A stretch of DNA of 64,000 nt from Diphasiastrum complanatum (GCA_029204225.1 CM055094.1:21371584-21435583); one strand, 5' to 3'. Counted from the first letter of the stretch, positions 45,161-59,912 are shown. Numbers and translations are program-made. The notes: generated from the letters alone by a model not told the origin.

Positions 45161-46140
45161 TTGAAAAACTTATAAATTGTATTCATCAATGGAGATGTCT
45201 AGAGGACATGGTGTGAAAAATTGTCAACTAGTTTGGTTTTTTATTTGGCAATTTTGGAGGCCAAAATGAATCTCAACTTCGAGTTAGTTTCATATTTGTT
45301 AATAAGGGCCTAAATAGTGGTTTAACTACCTCTGGCAAGTAGATAAGTGGATGAGGTCGAGTTTGGACCCATTCTAATTGGCTAAATTTTTGTACGTTGC
45401 TTTCAAAAACTTATAAATTGTATTCATCAATGGAGATGTCTAGAGGACATGGTGTGAAAAATTGTCAACTAGTTTGGTTTTTCATTTGGCAATTTTGGAG
45501 GCCAAAATGAATCTCAACTTCGAGTTAGTTTCATATTTGTTAATAAGAGCCTAAATAGTGGTTTAACTACCTCTGGCAAGTAGATCAGTGGATGAGGTCG
45601 AGTTTGGACCCATTCTAATTGGCTAAATTTTGGTACATTGTTTTCAAAAACTTATAAATTGTATTCATCAACGGAGATGTCTAGAGGACATGGTGTGAAA
45701 AATTGTCAACTAGTTTGGTTTTTTCATTTGGCAATTTTGGAGGCCAAAATGAATCTCAACTTCGAGTTAGTTTCATATTTGTTAATAAGAGCCTAAATAG
45801 TGGTTTAACTACCTCTGGCAAGTAGATCAGTGGATGAGGTCGAGTTTGGACCCATTCTAATTGGCTAATTTTGGTACATTGCATCTAGACTAGATTTTCT
45901 AGGTTTTTGATAAAGTATCTAGAAGTTTCCAAATTAGGTCAACTTTGGGGCAAGTGGCCAAATGACATTTTGGAAGCTATAAAATAGTTGTACCTAAGTG
46001 GAGAAATAATCATCAAAGTTTCTTTCTTTGTGGAGACTTCATCTCTTATGTCCATCTCATGTGACTTTCTCTATCTTGGTTTTCTATTAGTAGAATGTTG
46101 ATTTTCTTGTAGATCTTGATGCCACACGAGTGAAGATTAT
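45161..46140 (+). repeat. LTR-derived 241-bp tandem repeat, 3 copies, with LTR-like promoter end
   Basis: TGTGAAAAATTG starts at 45212, 45453 and 45694 (241 bp apart). Promoter-like end as in X2. Confidence 0.85.
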
Positions 46141-46189
46141 AATATATATGATTTTGTTAAACATCGATCTACAAACATTGCAATGATTT

Positions 46190-46300
46190 TTCTTCAAATT
46201 CAAATTTAACGATCTTCCCATGTGTGGTGAGTTGGTGTATGCGCTTTTGTTGGGCTTGTACACTCAAGTTCGATTCTTTGGGATCCCTCGCCAACTGTGG
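46190..46300 (+). repeat. SINE-like sequence, direct (X3)
   Basis: Box A-like 46224-46235 and box B-like 46267-46277; inverted partner at 44505. Confidence 0.45.
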
Positions 46301-46429
46301 TTTCAATACTTTCTTTGAAAGATTCTCATTTGAAATTTGCTTGGGACCCTTCTTATCTCCATCAGATTTTTTTTCAACGTTGATGCTAGGCCATACCACA
46401 GGGAAGTAGTTCATGTGTGACTCCTCACT

Positions 46430-47379
<950 letters not shown>

Positions 47380-47754
47380 TCAAAACCTCATGACAAGAAG
47401 CATGTCCTTGGGCATCAGTGTCACCCTCTTGCCATGAATGGAACACAGCATCGAATCCTCAAACAATTTTGTCTGGAAGTCCTCGTATGCAATATGGAGG
47501 GCCTCCAATGTTGCGATATTCCACCTCACTGCATAGGGCAGATGCGTGGTCATATCTTGTGTAACCTCCCTCACAGCCCGGTACAAGGCTGCTTTCAGGA
47601 TCACAAGTTTGGTGTACCTTTGCAAGGCCCTGATGTCCCTCAACCATGGACGGCGAGGTCTTTCGCGTCTTTGCGGACGTATGGGTTCAAATGTCTGGGG
47701 ACAGGATGGTTGAACAAAATGGGTAAGCCTAGCGGTTTGCTTCGTCCGAGCCAT
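47380..47754 (-). CDS. Divergent histone H3, CENH3-like (copy X3), 124 aa
   Basis: Begins MARTKQTARLTHFVQPSCPQ. Domains as in X2: short Arg/Pro tail, LRDIRALQRYTKL, YRAVREVTQD, loop 1 with Trp78, LFEDSMLCSIHGKRVTLM, PKDMLLVMRF, then TGA in place of CGA. Residues that in CENH3 differ from H3 (longer loop 1, Trp, SMLC, VTLM) are all present. It has the best-preserved set of upstream elements: TATA at 48082, ten CACGTG, two ACGTCA and the octamer-like AGCGGATC at 48498. The neighbouring gene Q is on the same strand and ends about 500 bp upstream of the TATA box. Functional status unknown. Confidence 0.78.
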   Translation of the reverse strand: MARTKQTARLTHFVQPSCPQTFEPIRPQRRERPRRPWLRDIRALQRYTKLVILKAALYRAVREVTQDMTTHLPYAVRWNIATLEALHIAYEDFQTKLFEDSMLCSIHGKRVTLMPKDMLLVMRF

Positions 47755-48081
47755 TGAGGCCGGATATCTATACCACGTGAGGACAAAGATACAGCAGAAG
47801 AGAGAGCTAAATTATCTCGCATAATGGCGACACTGAGAACTCTAAGGGTGATATCGCTACAACGCGAGAGAGTGGCAGAGACAGGCGGAGAGAGGCAGGG
47901 GCTTGCATGATGGCGATACTGGGAAAGTCAAGCTGATATCGCTACGACGTTAGAGGCTGTAAGGAATAGGCCTGGGGACGAGGTCGCTCGCATGATGGCG
48001 ATATCACGAATGCAGGTCATATGCAAGCAATCAAACATGACAGCAAATTACACGAAAACCTATACAATCCCAGGGAATGGA
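47755..48081 (-). other. 5' leader region of the X3 histone-like gene
   Basis: Conserved 327 bp, as in X1b and X2. Confidence 0.5.
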
Positions 48082-48091
48082 CTTATATAGG
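48082..48091 (-). promoter_or_regulatory. TATA box of the X3 histone-like gene
   Basis: CCTATATAAG on the minus strand, 328 bp before the ATG. Confidence 0.7.
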
Positions 48092-48099
48092 CGAAAAAA

Positions 48100-48510
48100 G
48101 TTGGCACGTGTGAATCCCAGTGACACGTGGCCCAGTCAGTAGCTGACGCTAGAACCACATGCTTGTATACGCATGTGTGAAACTGCACGTCTAGGTCAAC
48201 ACGTGTGGGATCCCATGTGGGGGCACGTGGTCGAATGGATCATCGACGTGTTCTTGCACGTATCGGCTCGCACGTGTGGTCACGTGGCCCAATTAGTAAC
48301 GGACGTGTGGGACCACACTTCTATATCCGCACGTGTGAGATTTGCACATGTGGCCATGTGGTCGAATGGTTTGGTGACGTGTGTTCTGGCATGTGTTAGC
48401 TTGCACGTGTGGGCACGTGGCCGAATGGCAGATTGACGTGTATTGTAGCACGTGTGGTCTCACACATGTGGACGGTTGTATTACGCGCCATAGATCTGAT
48501 CCGCTGTCGG
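48100..48510 (-). promoter_or_regulatory. CACGTG array upstream of X3 histone-like gene
   Basis: Ten CACGTG by hand count, spaced irregularly, several as CACGTGGCC. Two TGACGT on the + strand (ACGTCA on the gene strand). Octamer-like AGCGGATC at 48498-48505. Confidence 0.74.
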
Positions 48511-48570
48511 ATCGATGAGTGTACGGCTTGGGTTTTATTGGTTGTAGCTATATAAATGTTGTCTGATCAT

Positions 48571-49567
48571 TCAAAACATTTCGCTAAGTTTTGGATTTTC
48601 ACTCCCTGTAGCTCTTGGTGTGTGAACCAAATACCATTCCACCTTAAAATCACCTATTCTAGGAACATTGAGTGGTGTGTCGCTCATATGATTCTTAATT
48701 ATCTCTGGATATTCTGTTTTACTAAAAATCCAAAATAGAATTTCATGCTCTTCTTTAAAACCTGTTTGAAACACAAAATCATGAACTATTTTAAGAGAAT
48801 TGAACTCAGACCTATAATAACAAAACAATATTAGCTTAAAACACAAAACCATTAATTCTCGAAATGAATTAGTTGCTAGTACTCAATAGAATAGAGTTAA
48901 ACCTGGAAAGCTGCCAACCACCAAATATTATTTTCGGACTGCACACTGAAATTAAGACTCTCCGAGTTTATCGTATTGCTTAATGTTCCATTCATAAGTG
49001 TAACACTAACCCTTTCCAGCTTTTGTCCCTTTATTTCTTCTGATTCATCTAACTTGGAGAACTAATATCATTTTTCAACAATTTCGTTTGTGATTCCATA
49101 AAACTTTACAATAAATCTCTATAAATGATTCAGATCTACAAACATATTGTTGGTAGAATCATATGACAAAGTGCCATGTTTTGAGCTATAAATTTCATTG
49201 ATATGGTAAGGAATACCAATGATGTTTTTCATACCCATGTTTAAGACATCCCTCTCTAATTTGATTTGAAAGGGCCGAGGAATAGGAACTTTTTTTATAT
49301 GTACTTGTCCAAATGCCTCTTTGATAATCTTAAACATTGTGTCATATGCATCCCTGCTTATACCAGAATAATCACATGCTCCTTGTATCAATTTTCGGTC
49401 AATGATCTTGCCGACTTCGCCCATAAGGGCCTCTGCAATCTTGGGCTTGATTCGAGAATATCGTTGATTTGCAAGTAGACTCGTCGTTGACTTGGCTGTA
49501 AGTACTGCACTCAAAGACTTTCCAATCATGTCCTTGTCTTTCGGACTTTCATTGGTGACTAAAACTG
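48571..49567 (-). pseudogene. Gene Q, middle and 3' exons (X3)
   Basis: On the minus strand: exon start near 49567, where the acceptor reads TTTTGCGG (TTTTGCAG in X4); then AVLVTNESPKDKDMIGKSLS, SRIKPKIAEALMGEVGKIID, SGISRDAYDTMFKIIKEAFG, KKVPIPRPFQIKLERDV, NEIYSSKHGTLSYDS up to a TAG at 49119. Same-frame text goes on after three stops (SKLDESEEIKGQKLERVSVT, NIWWLAAFQ), followed by a likely intron (GTTTAACTC to TTATTATAG) and a last exon SEFNSLKIVHDFVFQTGFK, IFSKTEYPEIIKNHMSDTP, RIGDFKVEWYLV ending at 48571. A multi-exon gene with coiled coil upstream (see 13770-14681). Family not recognised; a transposase or polymerase-like mobile gene is possible. The 5' exon is missing here. Confidence 0.5.
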
Positions 49568-49636
49568 CTCCGCAAAATAAAAATAAGATTTAGAAAAAAA
49601 CAATTCACAACCATTGATGTGCTAGATGAAACAAAA
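49568..49636 (-). other. Gene Q intron remnant
   Basis: Matches the intron at 13976-14070, cut where the deleted copia begins (49637). Confidence 0.55.
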
Positions 49637-50356
49637 CCTTATCTACCTATGAAGGACCTATCAGGTCAATTTTTACAGCAAATAATTATGCTTGTAAGAT
49701 AGAAGAAATAGGAACCATACCTTTATGCTTGGGATTTTCAAGGAAAATCAAGATTGATGGAGTACTTTACATTTATAGTGTCACTAAGAACTTGCTTAGT
49801 GTAGGGCAATTGCTTGACAATGGTTTGATTGTGGAGTTCGTCACAAATACATGTAACATCAAGAAGGATGGCAAGATCATTGCTAAAGGCATAAGGTTTG
49901 GAAGATTGTTCAAACTAGATGCCTATGTGGATGCTAATATTGTGATGCTAGCCAAGGAGACCAAGCTATCCAGCCATATTCTACGGTACAAAAGACTTGG
50001 CCACATCAACTCAAAATCCATGGAGATCATGTGCAAGGAGGAGCTTGCCTCAGGACTTCCAAGATTCTTAGCAAAGTTTATATGATGTTCCAACTCTCTA
50101 CAATGACAACATTTCAGTCCAACACCTTGCAACGAACCCAATCTTCCATGCAAGACCAAAACATATCGAGATCTGTCATCATTTTGTGTCAAAGAAGGTG
50201 CAATCTAATGAGATATTTTTGGAGCATGTGGCAAGTAGTGAATGTGTTGCTGATATCCTCACTAAACCACTTCAAAGAGCTGCATTTGTGAAGTTAAGGT
50301 CAGCCCTAGGGTTGATAGCAATTCTATGTTATCTTCAAACTAGTTGTGAGGAGGAG
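49637..50356 (+). pseudogene. Copia Gag-Pol with a large internal deletion (copy 2)
   Basis: Starts within the protease linker (TYEGPIRSIFTANN), continues without the frameshift of copy 1 to LGHINSKSMEIMCKEELASG, then has the same jump to the RNase H end (HLATNPIFHARPKHIE, ADILTKPLQ). A GAGGAGGAG tract and an LTR follow. The protease active site is not included. Confidence 0.83.
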
Positions 50357-50990
50357 TGTTAAATTTACACAAGCTAGTTTGCATAGATTCCACTTGTAAA
50401 TGACTTTGAGGCCATAATGTGGGATGTCACACATGCCAAAAGCATAGGATACCTTAAGTCAAATTATTAACCTAGCTTTGGAATGGTACCTTTGGAATGT
50501 GTCCAAAGAGTGCATAGATAGGGTAGAAAAAAAGTAGGAGCCTAAAATAGCAGTTTTTGCATTGTTTTTGGATCTCGAGGTATCGACCCTAAATAGAATC
50601 TTTAGGTTGGATGTTAGGGTTAGGTTGTGATGATTACATAGAAGCCGTAATATGCTCAAATTCGAACTCTACATGTATAAATATGTGATGGGATTTCCAT
50701 CCAATTATGAGCAAAATTGAGATTTTCCTTCTTGACTAGTTTGAGTCTATGATTTGACTGATGAATGCTATTCGCTTATGATTTTTATGATCATTGAATG
50801 AGATTGGAGATGCAGGTACAGTACGTAGGTAGCAGCAATCCACATGTGTGAAGAGTTTTGGAGATAATTCATGGAGTTCAAGCCAAGATAAACTAGGAAT
50901 CAATGCATTGATTAGTAATCTAGCTTCTAGATCTTGTTTGGATTTTAAGTAGGTGCTTTCTCCATCATTTCTAGAATCAAATGTGTTTAT
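50357..50990 (+). repeat. LTR of the deleted copia (copy 2); right end uncertain
   Basis: Starts TGTTAAATTTACACAAG; TATAAATA at 50676-50683, so U3 is about 320 bp. GAGATGCAGG near 50810 resembles AAATGCAGG in the LTR at 4636-5288. A second LTR is not present to fix the end. Confidence 0.6.
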
Positions 50991-51479
50991 TTTGCTGTAT
51001 TTTTATTAAAAAGAACCCCAACCTCCTACTAGTGGAAAAGTGGGTGATAAAGGGGAGTTTGCTGATGTCCTAGTTCAGGACTATAATGTGGTTACAATTG
51101 TCAAGGAAATTGTGGAAGAGGTGCCAATTGACACTGCAATGGACCCTTCAAAAAAAACAAAAAATGTAAATAATTTTTATGATTTCTGAGAGTAATAAAT
51201 TCTCTTTTATTTTAGAAAACAATTGCGTTTATATTTCTTGAAATATTGTGTATTGAAATCTTTTTGATTAATTTAATATTTTTAAATTTGTTTGTATTAA
51301 AAATATAGATTTAGCAGTTTGTTAATGATTTAAATATCAGCAAAACTAAAATTGCAACAAATGTCAGGTTTTTTAATATTTTAATTTTTCGTTATGTTTT
51401 TATAAGCAGTTCTTAGAAATAATTTCATTTGCAATCATTTAATGTTTAAATATAAGTAAAGATTTAAATACTGATTAAA
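50991..51479 (+). other. AT-rich stretch with a possible exon (about 51010-51189)
   Basis: One frame reads KEPQPPTSGKVGDKGEFADV then VTIVKEIVEEVPIDTAMDPS and ends in TGA after NNFYDF. Acidic composition and preceding TTTTTATTAAAAAG make an exon possible, but there is no second copy to compare. The rest is AT-rich. Confidence 0.25.
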
Positions 51480-51970
51480 TTTTGTCATAATTTAAAAAAT
51501 ATTTTTCTTGATACAAGAATTGTAATTTAAAACACTTTTAAAATTTTTAAAAAAACATTGAAAACTTTTGTTTTAATAAGCAAAAAGGTTAGTTATTCTA
51601 ATGGTTGTGTCCAATGATTTTATTTTGAATAGTATTATTATTTCATATAAGCTAATTTGCAATTATTAACAAAAATCTATTAACAAAATTTTAGTAGGTT
51701 GATTAATTTTCTTGCAAAATGCAACATTTTTTTTAGCATTACAATATCTTTATTTGAAACATTTTAAATATGAATAATTTTTTTATAAAAAAAAAAAAAA
51801 AAAAGCGACAAAAACAAAATGGGTCTCCATGTTATTTTTTTTTTTTTTTGTCATCGTGTTTCATGATGAACAATCTTAGTAAATTCTTCCCTGGTGCATT
51901 CTTCCAAAATCAGATGAATGGCTTTTTTCTTTGGCTACACAAGCTCACCAGAGATGTTGTCAAGTCACAC
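51480..51970. other. AT-rich inverted copy of 19.1-19.56 kb
   Basis: Reverse complement, approximate, including the CCAATGATTTTATTTTGAATAG phrase region; poly-A/T runs near 51785 and 51835. Confidence 0.6.
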
Positions 51971-52190
51971 CTACTTTTCTCTTTTTACGCCAGCACATGA
52001 TTGATTTGCTGCAAACTCTTCTGCTAAACTCCTTGCCAACTTAGGAGATGCTGAAAACATCAGAGAGATTGAACGCCTCCTCAAAAGACCAAATTTTTTT
52101 GCTGTCCCAGATAAATTCCTCCAAAACTCAAATGAAAGACCTGGTTCTTTCAACCTAAACAACCCTAGTTCGGTGGTTACTGGACGAAAT
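51971..52190 (-). pseudogene. Gene-like exon, unknown (partner of 18.9 kb)
   Basis: On the minus strand GLFRLKEPGLSFEFWRNLSG to SCAGVKREK. Frame kept relative to the 18870-19106 copy, with about eight residue differences; the acceptor-like AG remains (TTTCGTCCAG). Confidence 0.4.
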
Positions 52191-52484
52191 ATGGGAAAAA
52201 GAAAGAAGTATACATGATATAAAGGAAAGGAAGGACAAGGCAGTGGTGCAAAAGAAGACTTACCGGCTAAAAGACTAAACTTTTACAGGGATTAACTGGC
52301 TCGCAGGATGTTGAGGATCTGCATAGAAGAACTCTCACTAGGAATACGGTGGATCGACTACAACTCAGCACGCACAAGGACAAGGCAAAGATATTTTTAC
52401 ATTTATGCTACTGTAATAGAATGTTTGAGACCATTCATGTGAGGCACTTTTACACTTGTATTTTATTACAAATCTTTGGCCTTA
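52191..52484. other. Spacer, inverted copy of 18.65-18.87 kb, then unknown
   Basis: Nothing nameable apart from the inverted homology. Confidence 0.45.
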
Positions 52485-53451
52485 TATACACAAAATTAAG
52501 GACCTAGATTCTTAAAGAGTTTTATGAGGTTGAAATTCTAGTTTTTCTACAAGTCAACTTCCTCTAAAAGTTTCTTTTTGTTGGAAATGATGCTATTTAT
52601 ACCAAGTGTAGGCTAATTTGTAATGGCAAAGATCGAGTTTGCAGCTCACCATGATTATGATCATTTGCAAGTAGCCTATTATAAGCAAATTGTGCTGCAC
52701 TTTCGTGTTATCTTAGCACATTTGAATGTAGCTTGTGATATTATTGGTTCGATATTCTAGTAGCTTTTTTGCGCCATTTAAGGTAAGAGAAAGAGAGCAC
52801 AATCTTTAACGCTTGCTTCTTGTACAACCAAATTTTTTCAAGCCTATTTGCGGTAAAGTGTTTTACATCTCTATGGAACATATGCACAAAAGTGAATCAC
52901 TTTCTACCACATGATGATGGTGATACATTGTGCACTAGGGAATCACATTGTTGATAAGTTGGATTCACATTTACATTTACATCATGAAGCAAATAGTCTT
53001 GTAAGTTTCGTGTTCAAGTGGATCGGAAGCTCGCTCCAATTGATGTTGAGATTAATATATCATGCTATCTCTAGCCTAATAGCCACACACTAGATGCTTG
53101 GATCCAGAAAATATTCACACAAAGGGACATAGCTCTACCACGTAGGTCTGCCACGTAGTTTTCAATCAATCAAAAGGAAGGTAGATCCTTATCTTTGGTA
53201 CTATAATAGTTAGTTCTTTGACTTATTGAGATCTTAGAAATTAAATTTTAGGGTCAGCCCAAAGTTTTTGACAAGTGCTCATCAAGTGAATGCAATTCTA
53301 GTCAAGATTGCGTTCAATTTTGTTTGATTTGTGAGATATTTGGATTGGTTATTGCATGATGATTCAACTGATCTTGTAGGAATGATTTGAAGGAGCATAT
53401 TTATGTGCATATGATTCCTTTTGGTTCAGGTTAGGTGAATCCTATATCCTT
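52485..53451 (+). repeat. Spacer repeat with block R3 (52950-53130)
   Basis: Homologous to 15520-16487; a TTTACA duplication and a TCTACCACGTAGG insertion distinguish it. Confidence 0.7.
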
Positions 53452-54899
53452 GTGAAGTCGAGATCAATGAATGCATATCTCTTGGATTCACATGATAGAT
53501 TGAATGCTTCTAATTATTCAATTTGGAAGCTGAGAATGGAATCAATCCTTATTTTACAAGATCTAATGGATATAGTGAGTGGCGAAGAGGAGGAGCCTAT
53601 TCACCCTCAAGAAGCTACAAAATACAAAAGGAGGTGCAAGGTTGCTCTCCATTGTATAAAATGAATGTAGCTCATGAGCTTCTTAAGGAGGTAGGTGCTT
53701 GCATCTTGTCTCAAGAATCATGGGAATCTCTTCAAAAGATATATGAATCCAAGAATACTTCAATGTTAATGTCCTTGAAGAATCAAATCCATATGTGCTG
53801 AGAGTCAAGGACTTCAACAGAGAGCTTACTTACATAGGAGATTCCATTAAGGAAAGTGAACTTGTTCAACCAATCTTGAATGTTTTAAGTATGGACTTTG
53901 CTAACTTGGTGCAAGGCTATGCAATCATGGGCAAGTTGCATTCACTTGAAGATCTCAAAGGATTCCTCATGGTCGAGGAGAGTAGTTGATCTTACATCAA
54001 GTCAAGGATGGAGAAGCTCTCCCTCAATGATGGAAATGACAAGGCTCTTTTCATCAAGATCAAGAGAAAATCCAAAGGCAAAGGTGTTGCATTCAAGAAG
54101 AACCAAGTCAAAGCTCAAGCAAGCCAAAGAAGGATAAGTCGAAGATCAAATGCTACTTTTGTGGCAAGACGGGGCACTATGCCTCGGAGTGCTTCAAGAA
54201 GAAGAAAACTCAAAGTCATGGAAACCTTGGTCAAGAGGAAGAGGAGAGCTGTCATGAAGATTTCATCATGATGTCAAGTTTCTCATCTTCAAGCATAAGA
54301 GGTGAAGACCCTTGGTGGATAGATAGTGGGCCTAGCTCCCACATGACAAGTAAGAGGGAGTATTTTTCAACCTTATCTACCTACAAAGGACCTATCATGT
54401 AAATTTTTAAAGCAAATAATTATGCTTATAAGATAGAAGGAATAGGATCCAAACCTTTATGCTTGGGATCTTCAAGGAAGATCAAGATTGATGGAGTGCT
54501 TTACATTTTCAGTATCACTAAGAACTTGCTTAGTGTACGGCAATTGCCTGACAATGGTTTGATTGTGGAGTTCGCCACAAATACAAGTAACATCAAGAAG
54601 GATGGCAAGATCATTGCTAAAGGGGTGATGATCTCCACACAACCCGACCTCACTCTTCAAAAGGTGATTGGTCATCTTCTTTAGGAAGAAATGCGAAGAA
54701 AGACCAACGACCTGTCCATCAAAGACAAATCCATGGCCCTGTACACCAAGAAGAAAGACTATTCCAAGGGCAAGAATCAAGTGCAGCAACAACAGTAGAA
54801 GCCTCACACTCAAGGTGAGAATAGTGGACCACTGGTTCTGAGGTAGTATCCCAAGCTATTATCTGCTAGTATCAACTGGTCTCGAACTCGAGGTCGGTG
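53452..54899 (+). pseudogene. Chimeric copia gag/protease fragment (copy 3)
   Basis: The best Gag start: MNAYLLDSHDRLNASNYSIW without the TAG of the other copies, then a 1-bp frameshift near 53660. CCHC complete (CYFCGKTGHYASEC). Protease motif DSGPSSHM (Ala to Pro). The switch to STQPDLTLQKVIGHLL is at about 54626, followed by a TAG. Confidence 0.8.
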
Positions 54900-55348
54900 G
54901 CTCAACTGCTGCAAAGTGACATCTATAAGAAGATAGCCTAATAACGTGCAGGTTTGCTTGTTCTTGATATAGTCATGGAGGTAGTTGGAAGTAAACTGGG
55001 CCCAGTCATAAAGGTTCTCATTGTGTAGTCTAGAATCAGCCATCATGTGGAATAGTTTCATGGGGATACGCATGATCTTGGACCTATAGCTCTATGTATA
55101 TTTCGCTAGATAGGCACATGGAGCAGCTAAGGGCTTATCATTTATGGCCTCAATACGGTAACCATCTTTTTGTTCCATTTGTCCGCTAAGGGGTCTATGT
55201 AATTGAAGTATGCTATGGATTCAATTTTTTTGAGGGTCCTACTATCTGTGTTTGGTCCCCTAGAAAAGCCAAATGTATTCAGGTCAGCTCCAGAAATAGG
55301 AATAATATAAACAAAATTTTGGTTAGGAGGTAACATGAACTGGAAAAT
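54900..55348 (-). pseudogene. ORF P fragment, inverted
   Basis: On the minus strand SLGYYLRTS-like, LFHMMADSRLHNENLYDW, frame break, IDPLADKW, FVYIIPISGADLNTFGF. Leads into block M as at 40720. Confidence 0.5.
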
Positions 55349-56356
55349 CTGTCGGTGGGGTTATAAGCAATATGCAATCGAAATGAGCTCTGATAGCCAC
55401 TGATCAAAAGAGGAAGTTGGAACTCTATGTGGCTCAGGAACTAGTGTGCCTCCTGGTACCAAGTGTTCATCTCATAGATATCGAGGCTTTCCATGGTGAT
55501 GTCAATTCTGTCTAGAGTTGGGTCATCAGAACTGGAAGATGTTGGGGTAGACATGTTCTGGACTCGGCTGAGGACTCTGTTGAAGGTTCGGCTCTCGTAA
55601 CAGACAAGTGGAGTCTCGGCTCGGTCGACTGTGGAGGGCTTCGGATCGGTCGACCTTTGATGGAATCGTCTAGGTCAACTTTGTATACAGAGTATGTATG
55701 CTCAGCTCGGTCCATAGTGAATGCAGAGTATGGGGGGCTTGGCTCTATGAGCAGTGTATGTAGAGTATTGCTCGGTAGTGTATGGAGACTAGAAATTTGT
55801 AGAGAAATTTGGAGCAATGTCATTCTGATAGGATGTGGAAACGATGATGTTTCTTCACAGTAATGTACTAGTAGCGAGCTTTCAACCCAAATCGGTGTTG
55901 AATGTGCGGTTTTGACAAGCTCCAGGAACACTACCCCTCAACATTTGGCTCGTGCTAGATGTGAGGATTTTTGTGTAATGTAGCAGATCTCGGCAACTTT
56001 AAGTTTTTGAAAATGGATGATGATGGCGCTCCGGATCCGTGGTGGATGTATGTAGATGGTGTCCAAGGATGCGAAGGAGTAATCAAGCATTGTCGTAGCG
56101 AATGATAGATCGCCACTAAAAGATGGAAAATCGATCCTTTGAGGCTATAGCTTTTCAAAGCTTCTGAATTTCATTTCCATGCCTGAAGAAGGAAGTGCCA
56201 GCATCAAATCTTCTCCCATCAGAGTTTGTTTTCATTCCCTAAAAAGCATGCATGGCAGCATGGCAGTAAAATGTGATATTGTGATTTTTTGTAATGTTCC
56301 CATGTATGTGATGATTTTTGTTGTTTAATTATATCGATGTTGATTGAAACTATGAT
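55349..56356 (+). repeat. Block M (short variant, copy 4)
   Basis: Minisatellite near 55680-55790 with an extra G near 55735; minus-strand open frame 55512-55931. Confidence 0.78.
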
Positions 56357-57130
56357 AGCTTTGTGGTTGTCATTCGTAATATTAAAAGTTTTTTTTCACC
56401 TTATCTTGGGGCAAGTTCACAAATAGCAAGGTAACAAATTGGGACTTGCCAAGAATTCACTCCAAATAACTTTTTGAGCTTCACTAACTTATTCGCATGA
56501 ATTTATCATTGTGTCTAACTTGCCATATACCAGTTTTATAAGTATTTGTTTGATCCTTTACTCTTAAATGCACCATAATGCTACTCCCTTACTGGCCATA
56601 GCTTCTTCACCGTAGCTCGGAACTGGGTCATGTTGGGTGTCGTTGAGAAAGTTCTCGTCGAGGGCTTTTTAATGGCACCGTAATCGTGTCTATCCGAGTT
56701 GTCGTTCAAAAGTTACACTGTTTTTTTTGCTGAGTTGCATACTATACTAGAAATAAAATGGCTTATTTACGTGCTGCCCCGACGCAAAATTACAGTTCTT
56801 TTAAAAAGAAAAGAAAATCAATTTGAAGGAGCTACGTTACGTAGATTTCAAATTTGAGTGTTTTGATTGGACCATGTGGAAGAAACTTTTGAGAAAAAAA
56901 ATAAAAGGTATGTTTTTGAAAGGCCCCTTTTGTGCACAAATTTTCTGTAATAGTTGATAAGTTGGATTCACATTTACATCATGAAGCAAATAGTCTTGTA
57001 AGTTTTGTGTTCAAGTGGATCGGAAGCTCGCTCCAATGGATGTTGAGATTAATATATCATGCTATCTCTAGCCTAACAGCCACACACTAGATGTTTGGAT
57101 CCAGAAAATATTCACACAAAGGGACATCAC
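56357..57130 (+). repeat. Repeats R1 and R3 (copy 4)
   Basis: Fourth empty site for the copia element. R1 contains about 95 bp (56748-56842) absent from the other copies. R3 at 56950-57125. Confidence 0.8.
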
Positions 57131-57376
57131 ACATCAATATTAATCTACTTCCACCTTTTATTTGGTCACATCTCTTCGTGCTTATGCGACATGAAAAGCT
57201 CCCTTCAAATAGACCTGTGAATGTGCCTTTCCTGTTGCCTTAATTTCTCATGCACTACCTTTGTCTTGGGCAACTAAAATGTGATACAAGTGTGACCTTT
57301 TCTCATGCTGATCTTTCTCCTATTCTTGGACAAGTAAAATTATTGTAAGGGGGGGGCGGGGGGGTGTATAGTATAG
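57131..57376 (+). other. Gene D upstream region (X4) with interrupted G tract
   Basis: As 28661-28894; G tract 57349-57364 with one C. Confidence 0.45.
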
Positions 57377-59358
<1,982 letters not shown>

Positions 59359-59699
59359 ACAAATGTTTTGAAGAAAATCCTTTAGGCGCAATTTTTTGAA
59401 TTGAGTACATTGAAAACATCAACATTTGTTGATTTGAGCTTTTAAGATTGACCATTATAGTCATCTAGGGCCAATGTATATGGCACTTAACTGCTAATCT
59501 ATCTCTCCACTGCTTTTGAAATGTCCACTTTAGTTCATAATCTATGATCTAGATATACCTTCTTCTCGTTGTGTATATATATATGTTCTCATCGTTGATA
59601 TTTGATTTAATGTATTAAATGAACATTGAATGTTCATTAAATCAAAATCAACAATAATTAGGTTACACATATTCTGTTCAAAAAATATTTAGACACACA
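59359..59699 (+). other. Gene D downstream flank with hairpin (59594-59652)
   Basis: As X3. Confidence 0.6.
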
Positions 59700-59912
59700 A
59701 TGAAAATATCATATCGACAAGAGGGAACAAATCATGGCAAAAGGACTAGACAGAAATTGTTTGTTAGTGATCATCCATCCAAAGTAGGTGCACCACTTCC
59801 AAATTCTAATGTTACTCCAAGCCTTTTTGTGAGACTACTAATATTTTTGGAAAACACATGTTCTTCATATTCCAAGCATGCTCAGCATACCTCCAAGCAC
59901 ATAGCAAAGTAA
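59700..59912 (+). CDS. Conserved 70-codon ORF, hypothetical (X4)
   Basis: Reads MKISYRQEGTNHGKRTRQKL to HTSKHIAK; same length as the other three copies. Confidence 0.4.
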   Translation: MKISYRQEGTNHGKRTRQKLFVSDHPSKVGAPLPNSNVTPSLFVRLLIFLENTCSSYSKHAQHTSKHIAK

